Source: Aquiflexum lacus (GTDB taxonomy: Bacteria > Bacteroidota > Bacteroidia > Cytophagales > Cyclobacteriaceae). From it: a stretch of 32,069 nt of DNA. Positions 7,410 through 15,480 of the stretch are shown here, piece by piece. The notes below the pieces were generated by a model that worked only from the letters and a program-made list of their open reading frames with translations, did not search any database and was not told the DNA's origin. The stretch covers positions 1-32,069 of the forward strand of contig NZ_JABFHF010000045.1 in assembly GCF_015476655.1 (NCBI RefSeq), written 5' to 3'. Within the stretch, counting starts at the first letter, position 1; each line of letters starts with the position of its first letter. A program made the translations under genes and the position numbers.

Positions 7410-7850
7410 TTAATAGTGTATTAGATTGGAGAATTCAGGGTTCGGGGTCACAAAAAGAAAACCGGTATGTTCTTGACCGTCAAAATCTTTTATAGTGATC
7501 AGCGCATTTGTCATGACACCTTTACCTTTTATAACAGAAAGTTCGGGAATGATCTTTTCCTGATGGAGTTTCACAACCCTACCTACCGCTTCCGTATTGT
7601 CTTCTTTGATGACGGTTATTTTGTACCGCATCAGATCTTTAAGATCAAACTCAACAACTTCCAATTCCTCAAGCCTTACCCTGTTGATGGGCACAAAAGA
7701 TAAGTCGGAGAAAATCACCTGAATATCTGCTGATGGTGTAGGGAAATGATTTCTCTCATCAAAATCCAGCAAATGATAAATCATATTAGGGTCTTCGTCC
7801 GGGTAAGGGGTATGGAACCTTACCACCTGTCCAACTTTGTTTGGTCTCAT
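7410..7850 (-). CDS. hypothetical protein, 146 aa
   Basis: Unrecognised soluble protein. It opens with VGQVVRFHTPYPDEDPN, contains a beta-rich middle (ADIQVIFSDLSFVPINRVRLEELEVVEFDLKDL) and ends with ITIKDFDGQEHTGFLFV, a pattern that suggests a small beta-barrel fold. No catalytic motif is visible. My impression is that similar small proteins occur in Bacteroidota accessory regions, but I cannot name a family. It is the middle gene of the operon, 37 nt after the upstream gene and 28 nt before the 66-residue gene. Confidence 0.7.
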   Translation of the reverse strand: MRPNKVGQVVRFHTPYPDEDPNMIYHLLDFDERNHFPTPSADIQVIFSDLSFVPINRVRLEELEVVEFDLKDLMRYKITVIKEDNTEAVGRVVKLHQEKIIPELSVIKGKGVMTNALITIKDFDGQEHTGFLFVTPNPEFSNLIHY

Positions 7851-7887
7851 AATCGGTATTGCAAATTTTAGAGCGTTGCCCCCGTTT

Positions 7888-8511
7888 TTATATTTGATGA
7901 TATATTGATTCGTTTAAAATATTTCCCTGATAGTCTAATTTTCCAAGCTTTTGGCTGTTCTCATTGCACAAATGACCTCCGATAAAATCCGATTCTGCGA
8001 TTTTAAAATGAGTAACATATTCTCTAATAATCTTTCCAGCGTGAGCAAAAAAGTCATCTTCACCAGGCATATAAATGACTTTTTTAAATACCAAATCCTT
8101 TCCTGAGACAGAGGAGACCTTGAGTTCTCCTCCAAAATATCTTTGGATTTGTTCCAGCTGAGATGCAGGGCCAAGACCGATGTACATTTCATGGGAAATG
8201 GGTAAAAACTTCGGATAATGTAGCTTGACCATATGCATAAGCGCTAAAGCAGCCATGCTTGCAGCCTCAGGATCAGGATACCAGCAATCGATTTCAAATG
8301 AGGTATAATCAAACCTGAGAAAAGCCCCCTTCATCTGCTGAAAATTCAGGAAATAGGGTTTTGACTTATTTTCATCCGGTTCATAGCTGATAGCAATCAG
8401 ATATTCACCATCATATCCCAAAAGTTCTATATACTTGTTATCGGGATCATCATCTGAGATGCTCCAGTTTGGAGAAAGGGTTGGGGGAAAGAATGCTTTA
8501 TACATAGACAT
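7888..8511 (-). CDS. hypothetical protein, 207 aa, first gene of XRE-linked operon
   Basis: Unrecognised soluble protein rich in aromatic and acidic residues. The first half is beta-like (YIELLGYDGEYLIAISYEPDE, FLRFDYTSFEIDCWYPDPEA), followed by a helical stretch (AASMAALALMHMVKLHY) and a C-terminal mixed region with one HLCNENS segment. There is no signal peptide, transmembrane helix or clear catalytic motif. It heads the minus-strand three-gene operon and is divergent from the XRE regulator, 82 nt apart, with a perfect palindrome in the gap. That arrangement suggests control by the regulator. ATG at 8505 is an alternative start two codons in. Confidence 0.75.
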   Translation of the reverse strand: MSMYKAFFPPTLSPNWSISDDDPDNKYIELLGYDGEYLIAISYEPDENKSKPYFLNFQQMKGAFLRFDYTSFEIDCWYPDPEAASMAALALMHMVKLHYPKFLPISHEMYIGLGPASQLEQIQRYFGGELKVSSVSGKDLVFKKVIYMPGEDDFFAHAGKIIREYVTHFKIAESDFIGGHLCNENSQKLGKLDYQGNILNESIYHQI

Positions 8512-8565
8512 TTTGTTTATTTGATTGACATAACTGACTATCTTAATATAATGAAAAAATCTAAA

Positions 8566-8583
8566 TGTTTACAATAGTAAACA
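8566..8583. promoter_or_regulatory. XRE operator palindrome
   Basis: TGTTTAC at 8566-8572 and GTAAACA at 8577-8583 are perfect inverted arms around AATA. The site ends 10 nt before the XRE start codon and lies in the divergent gap, fitting binding by the XRE protein and joint control of both directions. Confidence 0.7.
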
Positions 8584-8593
8584 ATTTTATTTT

Positions 8594-8800
8594 ATGGATA
8601 TCAAAGAAAAATTCGGAATAAGGCTCAAAACCCTCAGAAAAGAAAAAGGCCTGTCCCAAGAGGAACTGGCCGAAAGGTCCGGTCTCAACAGACCCTATAT
8701 CTCAGGAATAGAACAAGGGAAGAGGAATGTGTCGTTGGAGGTGATGGATAAGTTGGCGGAGGCGTTGAAGGTCGGGATTGGGGAATTGGTGGATTTTTAA
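8594..8800 (+). CDS. XRE-family HTH regulator, 68 aa
   Basis: A 68-residue single-domain Cro/CI-type DNA-binding protein. The five-helix HTH fills it: FGIRLKTLRKEKGLSQEELAERSGL (helices 1-3, with the recognition helix NRPYISGIEQGKRNV next) and a final VMDKLAEALKVGIGELVDF. The size and sequence resemble controller (C) proteins of restriction-modification systems as well as antitoxin-like repressors. A perfect 7+7 palindrome 10 nt upstream is a likely autoregulatory operator and also faces the divergent three-gene operon. Its stop codon overlaps the stop of the decayed gene on the other strand. Confidence 0.93.
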   Translation: MDIKEKFGIRLKTLRKEKGLSQEELAERSGLNRPYISGIEQGKRNVSLEVMDKLAEALKVGIGELVDF

Positions 8801-9568
8801 GCGGCCTCTAATTCTAAAATTCTTTCTTTTAATGGAAAAGTAATAGTTCTTTTCCCTAGGGTAATGGCATCTTTGAAGGTGGTTTCTTTCTTCAGCTATT
8901 CTATTTTCATCACTAGAAGGAGTTTTCCAAAGCACTCATCAGCTAAACTAAATTTGTTTACAAGACCTATCTCCTTGAGGTTATTTAACTTTATTCCTCA
9001 TCAATTCTGTTAAGGTCGCAGTAAAAGGAAAGGCTGAGGCATTGTATGATAAATAATTCTTTAACTTCTTAAAATCCCATCTCAAATTTTTAAATTCTAA
9101 ATCCTCAACCTCCTCAATCTTTACAACCAAATAATACTCTTGAGATGGCTCTTTGTAGCAAGTTTTTATCATTTTAATTTTTGAGTAGACTTCTGGCCCA
9201 TCTCCTGTTATTCTCCATAATTCCCCGGAGTCTTTGTCATCATGTGTATGAAAAAGAAGATAATTTGAGCTTTTCTATAAATCTGGATTTCAAGCGTCCC
9301 AACATATATATTCGGAGCTATTCTGCCTATGTGACTTACCCTTTTATGTGCCTGAATAACGTTGTCATAAGGATCTGCTAAATAGAATGCAGGATTACTT
9401 AATTCGAAGTCATAAAAACAGCCTTCTATCAATTGATAGGGAGCTTCACCATGTTCAGCAGCGTCTTCTACTACAAACAAAGTATTACTTGCTCTTTCAT
9501 TTATTTTAGTGAAAGATCACTTTCTATATAACCTAAATCCAGCGTTATTTCTTTCACTGTCTGTTCAT
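8797..9568 (-). pseudogene. decayed unknown gene with multiple frameshifts
   Basis: Reading across frames gives one continuous-looking protein of about 255 residues broken by roughly six single-base shifts. It probably starts at ATG 9568, which overlaps the yhcG stop as TAATG. Pieces in order: ITLDLGYIESDLSLK; NERASNTLFVVEDAAEHGEA; LIEGCFYDFELSNPAFYLAD; HIGRIAPNIYVGTLEIQI; then another frame with LLFHTHDDKDSGELWRITG and KNLRWDFKKLKNYLSYNA; then SLADECFGK, SSDENRIAEERN and finally KDAITLGKRTITFPLKERIL. Several breaks equal the loss of one A in a short A-run (for example near 9285 and 9500), others are gains. I do not recognise the family. Coupling to the nuclease gene suggests it was part of the same operon. 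It ends opposite the XRE stop. Confidence 0.65.
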
Positions 9569-9999
9569 TATTCTATTATCTTCTTTAATTCGGCTTTGCT
9601 GGGCAACACCAATTTGTATTTGCTGGCAAAAATCTGTTTGTTGTTTTCAGGAAGGGTTATTTCTACCATAGTATCTTTTTTGTCTTTACACAGAATGATA
9701 CCTACAGTTTTGTTTTCGTCATCCAGTTTCACAAAGCGGTCATAGTAGTTAACATACATCTGCATCTGACCCAAGTCCTGATGTTTGAGTTTACCTATTT
9801 TCAAATCAATCAACACAAAACACTTCAGTATCCTGTTGTAAAACACCAGGTCAACTCTAAAGTGCTCTTCATCAAAAGTAAACCGAACCTGTCTGCCTAC
9901 AAAAGTGAAACCATTGCCAAGTTCCAACAGAAAATGTTCTAGTTTGCTGATTATTTGATCTTCTAACTCAGTTTCTGAATAAGATGAAAATTCCGGCAA
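9568..9999 (-). pseudogene. yhcG: YhcG/DUF1016 nuclease, C-terminal part (frameshifted)
   Basis: This is the PD-(D/E)XK nuclease half of a DUF1016/YhcG protein: LELGNGFTFVGRQVRFTFDEEHFRVDLVFYNRILKCFVLIDLKIGKL contains the catalytic Asp (RVDLVF) and DLK (in place of ExK), and is followed by YVNYYDRF and GIILCKDKKD. The true frame joins the upstream half at 10026: after one lost base, DPYILEFLGLPEFSSYSETELE reads through into this segment without a break. Alone it lacks the N-terminal DUF1016 part. The two pieces together would give about 350 residues, the normal family length. Confidence 0.85.
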
Positions 10000-10010
10000 A
10001 CCAAGGAATT

Positions 10011-10628
10011 CTAAAATATAAGGGTCTTTTTTTCATCCCCGGGATGCTCGATTATCAATCCTTTTTCAGAAAGCTCTTTGACTTTTTTATTGTTACGGCT
10101 CAAAACCAAGCGGGCGTACAATTCGGAGTCAAATTGTCGCTGCAATTCTCTTACACTCCAGTGGTTTTTAGATGCCTCTATCTCGTAAAATTGCCGTTCC
10201 TCGTCTTGATCAATTCGCATGAGTATCAAATAATGAGACCAGCTTAACTGAAATGCTGAGAAAGATTTAAGAGGTAATGATGATTTCAATTTCCGGGACG
10301 CTGTTTCGGAATTTGACTCCGATGAAATCCGAGACAGTGTTTCGGATTTTTTGTAAGTCAGATAAAACCTCCTCATATTTTCAAGATTATCAACTGAATA
10401 CCCCCTGCCAAATTCTTTAGTAAGCGTAGCCGATAACCCCTTCAAAAGTTCTCTTCCATAATCGGCTCTTTCCTTGCCATTTTGCTCTTCTTCAACAATC
10501 ATCCTACCGATTTCATAGTAGGTGACAACCATGGTTTGATTTACTACCTGAACTACATTTTGTCTGGCCGCTTTTAGCAAATCAATGATTTGGGAATAAA
10601 ACCTGATATCTAAGTTGGATTTAGCCAT
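10011..10628 (-). pseudogene. yhcG: YhcG/DUF1016 nuclease, N-terminal part (frameshifted)
   Basis: The N-terminal DUF1016_N domain of a YhcG-type nuclease: YSQIIDLLKAARQNVVQVVNQTMVVTYYEIGRMIVEEEQNG and GRGYSVDNLENMRRFYLTY, then LSWSHYLILMRIDQDEERQFYEIEASKNHWSVRELQRQFDSELYARL, all strongly typical. ATG 10628 gives MAKSNLD; an upstream TTG is unlikely. The frame ends at TAG 10011-10013, soon after GDEKK, where relatives continue DPYVLEFL. The break lies at a run of seven A (10027-10033), and A AAA AAG at 10026-10032 is in the correct register for a -1 ribosomal slip that would restore the full protein. YhcG proteins are often found next to restriction-modification genes. Confidence 0.85.
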
Positions 10629-10639
10629 AAACAATCTTC

Positions 10640-10813
10640 TTATGCTTCAGCAAAACGGGTAAACCCATTATCAATTGCACCTTTATAAATTTCCATAAAT
10701 GGCGCATGGAATTCATTTACAAAATCTGTTTCAAATCCTGCTGTTGTATCAAAACCAAGATCCAAAAACCCTGCACCTGAAAAAAATGAAAATATCCCGA
10801 CTTTATCCTTCAT
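10640..10813 (-). pseudogene. N-terminal stub of a cytosine-C5 DNA methyltransferase
   Basis: A 57-codon reading frame begins VGIFSFFSGAGFLDLGFD, which is motif I (FSGxGxxxxGF) of DNA cytosine-C5 methyltransferases, continues with FVNEFHAPFMEIYKG (motif II region, NEF) and ends with TAA only 12 nt before the yhcG ATG. The catalytic PC motif and everything after it are missing, so no activity is possible. The stub sequence differs clearly from the intact methyltransferase at 22435-24114, so it comes from a different enzyme. It may be the remains of the methyltransferase that once accompanied vsr or yhcG. Confidence 0.75.
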
Positions 10814-10888
10814 ATTTAATTAAACTATAATTCATAAATTTAGCATTTTTAAAGTTGGCTTGGAAATGGAAAAAATTTTTGTTTTCAA

Positions 10889-11181
10889 TCAATATATATT
10901 GAAGACGGCAAAGGAATAAACTTGTCCAATCCCGTCTTTACCAAAAAAATCTCCATACTCAAATTGTAAAATATCAATCCCTTCCTTATCACAGATATCA
11001 AAGCACTTTTCCAATAAACCATTCAACCGCATAGCCTCTTCATCGTATAGGTCGGAAGCTTTGAATCCAGATTGATATAGTTCTGAAAATCCTCATCAGG
11101 ATGAAAATTCAGGCTTTCCTCTTCAATTAAACTTATGAAGAAACTTTTTACTTCTTCTAAATTAGTGATGGTATTGATCAT
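10889..11181 (-). pseudogene. small unknown gene with a frameshift
   Basis: From ATG 11181 the frame gives MINTITNLEEVKSFFISLIEEE..NFHPDEDFQNYINLDS and stops early. Shifting one base near 11060 restores KASDLYDEEAMRLNGLLEKCFDICDKEGIDILQFEYGDFFG to a stop at 10889. The composite is a small acidic helical protein of about 97 residues. I recognise the style of small proteins found beside Bacteroidota accessory genes but cannot assign a function. It is one of several genes broken by a single-base change in this stretch. Confidence 0.55.
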
Positions 11182-11239
11182 GGCATTGTTGATTTATTTG
11201 ACAAATTGATAATCAATAATTTAAATCAAAATCACCATT

Positions 11240-11731
11240 TTAGCAAGGGTAAAACCAAATTGGATTATACCCCCACTTTTTAGCCTTATCAATATTCTTT
11301 TGAGCGAAAAATTTGTTGCGATCAGTAAGCTCTTTTTCACCCTTTAGAATCTCGTTCATTAATTTGAATTCATAGATTTGTAGCCTTTTATTTTTCTTAT
11401 CCCGATCAACCAAGGCCTTAATAACTTCTACAATTTCCTCCTTTTGAGAGCTTTCTTCTTAGCAAAAAACTTCCATATCATAAAATAATTCTGGCGCTTC
11501 CTTAGTGACCAAATCAATTAATTCAATTCCATTTTGTCTTTCACTCTCTGAAAACTCTCTGTCGTTTTTGACCTTTCCGGCCAGTCCAAAAGCAATATTT
11601 CCTAAATGAAGAGAAATCTTTCCTGATCCTCTTCCCCATGCTTCTATCTTTTTCCATGTATTGGAATGAACCGATCTTAATATTTCATCAATTGCTGCAA
11701 CTTCTGCTTGATGAATTTCTTCTTTATTTAA
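11240..11731 (-). pseudogene. out-of-frame C-terminal tail of the AIPR gene
   Basis: This stretch continues the AIPR gene in the -1 frame. It reads LNKEEIHQAEVAAIDEIL, then SNTWKKIEAWGRGSGKISLHLGNIAFGLAGKV and ENGIELIDL-like residues, which look like the usual AIPR C-terminal region (TWxxIxxWGKETGxL...). It has no start codon of its own. The join lies at A AAA AAT (11731-11737), a run of seven A on the coding strand. A single in-frame TAA at 11459-11461 interrupts it, followed by EEIVEVIKALVDRDKKNKRL and WGYNPIWFYPC in the same frame to the stop at 11240. So this end carries at least one frameshift and possibly one nonsense change. Confidence 0.65.
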
Positions 11732-13557
11732 TTTTTTTCTTTTTGAATTTTGATTCCCAAATCATTCATAATATCAGAAATATCTATTTCGAAGTTTTGT
11801 TCTTTAACCATGTTCCAACAATCTTCTTTTTTTGCCCACTCACCAAATAAAGCTCCGAGTGCATTCTTTTTTATAAATTCTTCTACTTGAATCATCAGAT
11901 TATAAATAGTAGTCTGCAATACTTCTGAGATGCCTTGTTTCTTCCAAATTTCAGACAGATTTATTTCCGAATTCTTCTTAAAGGACAGTAATGCAAGAGT
12001 ATAGGGAACTGTAATATACCTCATATCCCCGATTGAATTAGGTTTTATCCCATACAATTTTTCACTTGTACGAAATAGTATAGCCTTTGCAATTGAATCT
12101 TCGAAATATTTACTATCCGGATTTTCAGGAATATTATGTGCGATAAACTGTGCGTAATTTTTCTGGCTTCCTCTTACAACTATATTAGGTCCTATAATAA
12201 GCTTATCTTCGACATAGACTTCACTCCAGGTATTTATAAATTTTGCCAGCTCTTCTTTCGTGAAAAACTGCTTTTTAGGATTTTTCAGGTCAAATGCTTT
12301 AAGTTTTGCTTTTGTAGTTCCTTCCCGCGATCTTGCATTTCTGTATTGACCTCTGGCTCTTTCATAAAACCATCTTGTCTGATGGGATTGACCACTAACA
12401 GGTGGAGCCCATATATTTCTGGATAATTTCTCAAGTTCAATGTGAAATGGAGTGTTAGAACTCAGGTCAGAAATAGAAACTTTATTCTGAGTATTGGCAT
12501 ATTCAGAAATACGGCTCACGATTTCGGCAAAATTATACTTGTCTTTTATTATACTCAGTTTGACCTGAACTACAATATCTTTTATATCCGCCTTATCCTT
12601 CTTCCAGGTATGATATATAGATGCTGTTGTCTGACCTCCATTTACAATCTGAAGGTCTTTTACGGATTCAATCAAATATCCTTTTTCTGTCTTTTTTAGT
12701 TTTAAATCGTCGGCAGTGGCTGCAATACCATTATTAAAAGCAAGAAACATATGTGGCTCTTTCAGTATCGTATTTCGTATTCCCTTGTTTATTTTCCCGG
12801 TAAATTGTAAAAAAGATCTCACGTTCTGTTCTAATAGCCGGGCTCCATATTGCTCATAAACGGAGACAAGTGCCTGTGCGGGGATTAAGGCCAGGTAAGA
12901 CTGATAATCAGGATTATCTATATCCGCTTTAATACAAGGGACTTCGTAACCTTGCTGCTCAAAATCAATTTCAATAGGAACATATTCTTTCTCAGAAATA
13001 TTGAAAAGATAATTCAAATCAATCACTCTGAAAAAAACAGGAATCTCATTTAATTCTTTTTGTAGAGGAATCTCCCCGTTATAGATGCCATCGGTTAAAA
13101 TAAATATATTTATTCTTACAAGGTTTCCACTTAGTTCTGCTGAGGCATTTAATGTGTGTGCAAAGTCAAATATCTCAGATGATTCTTCGAGGCTATTCGC
13201 ATATTCTCTATTATCAGCTTTTTTCAAAAACGAAACTAACAGTTTTGCCGCATTATCAATGTCTGATTTCTGAATACGGGCTGGGACCTCCGTACACTTT
13301 AATACTGTTACAAAAAGATCAAGCGTTTCATAATTATCAGCAATCGCATAAGCATTTATTTTATGACGGTATCTTGGTACGATACTTTCATGGAAAGAAA
13401 TCCTGACATCTGCCGTTTCTCCTCCTTCAGAGAGGAGATCAATAGCCTGCTTAGTAAATAACTGCTCCAGAGAACCACCTTCTTCATTTGAAAGCTGCTC
13501 TGAACGAATATCCTGTAATAATTCTGTATAAAACCGGTTCAGTTCCTGTTGTATCAT
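11728..13557 (-). CDS. AIPR family protein (last gene of the Z1/MORC operon)
   Basis: A 609-residue AIPR (abortive infection phage resistance, PF10592) protein. The N-terminal half is a mixed domain (about 1-190); the AIPR core contains FLAFNNGIAATADDLKL (271-287) and the hallmark VNGGQTTASI (305-314), then QVKLSII and the ISEYANTQNKVSISDLSSN segment with APPVSGQSHQTRWFYERARGQY. The biochemical role of AIPR is not settled; it recurs next to Z1 helicases and MORC-like ATPases in restriction-like operons. The ATG directly abuts the TAA of the upstream ATPase gene, indicating translational coupling. The frame ends early within an A-run; the expected C-terminal region is found downstream in the -1 frame (11240-11731). 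The product as read is therefore shortened, though the core is complete. Confidence 0.9.
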   Translation of the reverse strand: MIQQELNRFYTELLQDIRSEQLSNEEGGSLEQLFTKQAIDLLSEGGETADVRISFHESIVPRYRHKINAYAIADNYETLDLFVTVLKCTEVPARIQKSDIDNAAKLLVSFLKKADNREYANSLEESSEIFDFAHTLNASAELSGNLVRINIFILTDGIYNGEIPLQKELNEIPVFFRVIDLNYLFNISEKEYVPIEIDFEQQGYEVPCIKADIDNPDYQSYLALIPAQALVSVYEQYGARLLEQNVRSFLQFTGKINKGIRNTILKEPHMFLAFNNGIAATADDLKLKKTEKGYLIESVKDLQIVNGGQTTASIYHTWKKDKADIKDIVVQVKLSIIKDKYNFAEIVSRISEYANTQNKVSISDLSSNTPFHIELEKLSRNIWAPPVSGQSHQTRWFYERARGQYRNARSREGTTKAKLKAFDLKNPKKQFFTKEELAKFINTWSEVYVEDKLIIGPNIVVRGSQKNYAQFIAHNIPENPDSKYFEDSIAKAILFRTSEKLYGIKPNSIGDMRYITVPYTLALLSFKKNSEINLSEIWKKQGISEVLQTTIYNLMIQVEEFIKKNALGALFGEWAKKEDCWNMVKEQNFEIDISDIMNDLGIKIQKEKN

Positions 13558-15480
13558 TTACAAAAGATCTTTTAATCTTTGACCAGCCTCAGTATAAACC
13601 TGATTTATTAAATCGTCAGGATTAAAAACAACATTTCTTTTATCTTCCTTAGGTGGCATTGAAAAAATACAAATACCCTTGCATAAATCAGACAGAGATC
13701 TTTGATTTTTCCCTTCTCTCGGTTCTTCTGAATTGTCAGACTTTAAAAAACGGGCTATTGGTTTACATTCTGCATTCAACATTCTTTCTTCCCCATTGTA
13801 TTCCAGCTGTATTAGATTCTCTAAAAGTTGGAATTTATATTTGTAATCATTACCTGTGTTAGCATCTCCCTTATCAAAAAACAGATATACTGGACTTTCG
13901 TCCGGAACTTTCACAATTACTTGTGTCTTTATTTTGTTCAATTCTTTGAGAATATCAAATCCTGTTTCCAACTCTGTTTTAAATATTGGAGATCTTAAAT
14001 CGTGATGTGAAAGAGGATTTAATAATCTGTTCTTAATTCTGTTTAGATCATCAATATGTGGAAAATCTATCCGATAGTTTTTCATCAGGGTTTCAAACGT
14101 ATCTATCAGTTTTTGTAATCCCGTAGGGCGAGACGGGGAATTATTCTTCCCTTTTGAGTTCTTAGGCTGGAAAAACCACGCTTCATCATTTTGATCTATT
14201 GACAAATGTTCTTTAGAAATAATAATGTAGCTGGCATCTTTATCTGATTCTGAAAAGCCAGAATGTTTCATATTATCAGGAAGAATGCTGCGTAACTTTT
14301 GCTCAAAAGCTTTTCGCAAGTAATTTGCACAGGCTGGATAATCTCCCTGTGTTAAATAAAACCAAGCTCTTTCCTCATAACTGCCCGATTTTCTGATTAA
14401 TGGTCTGTCAACAGAACCACTATGATTATCTACATAAAATTCTGTTTTTTGCCAGCTTGGAAGATATGATTTAGCGATGTTAAACCATTCCCTGTCATAC
14501 GTAGTGAGGATAATCTGAGCATCTTTAAATGAACTACCGTCTCCTAAATTATCCGCAGTGAGTATTTTCAATAAAGGAATTCTATTGGTCATGTCCAGCC
14601 CGATAAAGAGATCGTCAAGGAAAAGAATTCTTAATTCGGCAGGGGGAATACAGAGTTGATGTGCAAGAAATATGGAGATTGCTATAGCCGTAAGACGGGC
14701 TTCGTTCAGCATATCATCGTGTTCTGGAAAATCTTTACCAAAAAGTTTCACTTTAAATGAAATTGTTGGACTATTTAGCGCTCCACCATTTATTGCTCCA
14801 TCTGTATATTCTATTTTCAGGCTGCATTCTTTGTAAAAAAAAGCAAGCAGCATATTTGCTTTTGTTTCTAGCTCTCCGAAAAGAGCAGCAACATTAGTAT
14901 TGTAATCTGTCAGAGCTTCCTTGTCTAACCCTACACATTTAAGCCAGAGGTTTTTATAAGTTATTTTATTTTCTGATTGTGCCGGAGCAGGAACAACCAT
15001 ATCTGAAAACAATCCATCTTCTTCTAAAAACAAAGAAACCAAGTCGGGAGCCTGATTCTTTTGTCTGAAATGTAGCTTAAGCAGGTTTCTGTAACTGATA
15101 AATCCATTGGTAATGTTTGCCTGGGCAATATAGTTTGTATCAGCTCCCGATTCATTACTAACTAATATGTATTGGTTACCATCAGAGGAAAATCTGTGAT
15201 GGCTATTGTCATCAATCTCAATATCGATAAAAGGTTCTTCCGAAGTTTTTCCTGCTTCATAAAATAGGTTTTCCTGAAATGGCTGTCCTGTGTTTGACGC
15301 AGCGTTAAAAAAATCTTTTAAAGCCCGGAAGAGGGATGATTTTCCACTGCCATTTTCGCCATATATTAATAAATTTTCTCCGTCAGGAAGATCAATTACG
15401 TAACGTTTTGTTTCTTCATCTTCATCACCTTTTACCAGAAACGCCCTGTAATTGCAGATGTGTATACGTTTAATTTTCAT
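13558..15480 (-). CDS. SMC/RecF-like AAA ATPase
   Basis: A 640-residue ABC-type ATPase of the SMC/RecF/OLD style. It has an N-terminal strand IKRIHICNYRAF, Walker A GENGSGKS (41-48), a signature-like LNEARLTAIAISIFLAHQL (258-275) and Walker B LRILFLDDLFIGLD (283-296) followed by a D-loop-like region. The short coiled region between the Walker motifs is much smaller than in true SMC proteins. The C-terminal half (about 370-640) is helical with no recognised nuclease (no TOPRIM). It overlaps the upstream Z1 gene by 11 nt and abuts AIPR, so it belongs to the same operon. It probably acts as an ATP-dependent DNA-engaging or sensing subunit; this is inference from the fold. Confidence 0.88.
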   Translation of the reverse strand: MKIKRIHICNYRAFLVKGDEDEETKRYVIDLPDGENLLIYGENGSGKSSLFRALKDFFNAASNTGQPFQENLFYEAGKTSEEPFIDIEIDDNSHHRFSSDGNQYILVSNESGADTNYIAQANITNGFISYRNLLKLHFRQKNQAPDLVSLFLEEDGLFSDMVVPAPAQSENKITYKNLWLKCVGLDKEALTDYNTNVAALFGELETKANMLLAFFYKECSLKIEYTDGAINGGALNSPTISFKVKLFGKDFPEHDDMLNEARLTAIAISIFLAHQLCIPPAELRILFLDDLFIGLDMTNRIPLLKILTADNLGDGSSFKDAQIILTTYDREWFNIAKSYLPSWQKTEFYVDNHSGSVDRPLIRKSGSYEERAWFYLTQGDYPACANYLRKAFEQKLRSILPDNMKHSGFSESDKDASYIIISKEHLSIDQNDEAWFFQPKNSKGKNNSPSRPTGLQKLIDTFETLMKNYRIDFPHIDDLNRIKNRLLNPLSHHDLRSPIFKTELETGFDILKELNKIKTQVIVKVPDESPVYLFFDKGDANTGNDYKYKFQLLENLIQLEYNGEERMLNAECKPIARFLKSDNSEEPREGKNQRSLSDLCKGICIFSMPPKEDKRNVVFNPDDLINQVYTEAGQRLKDLL

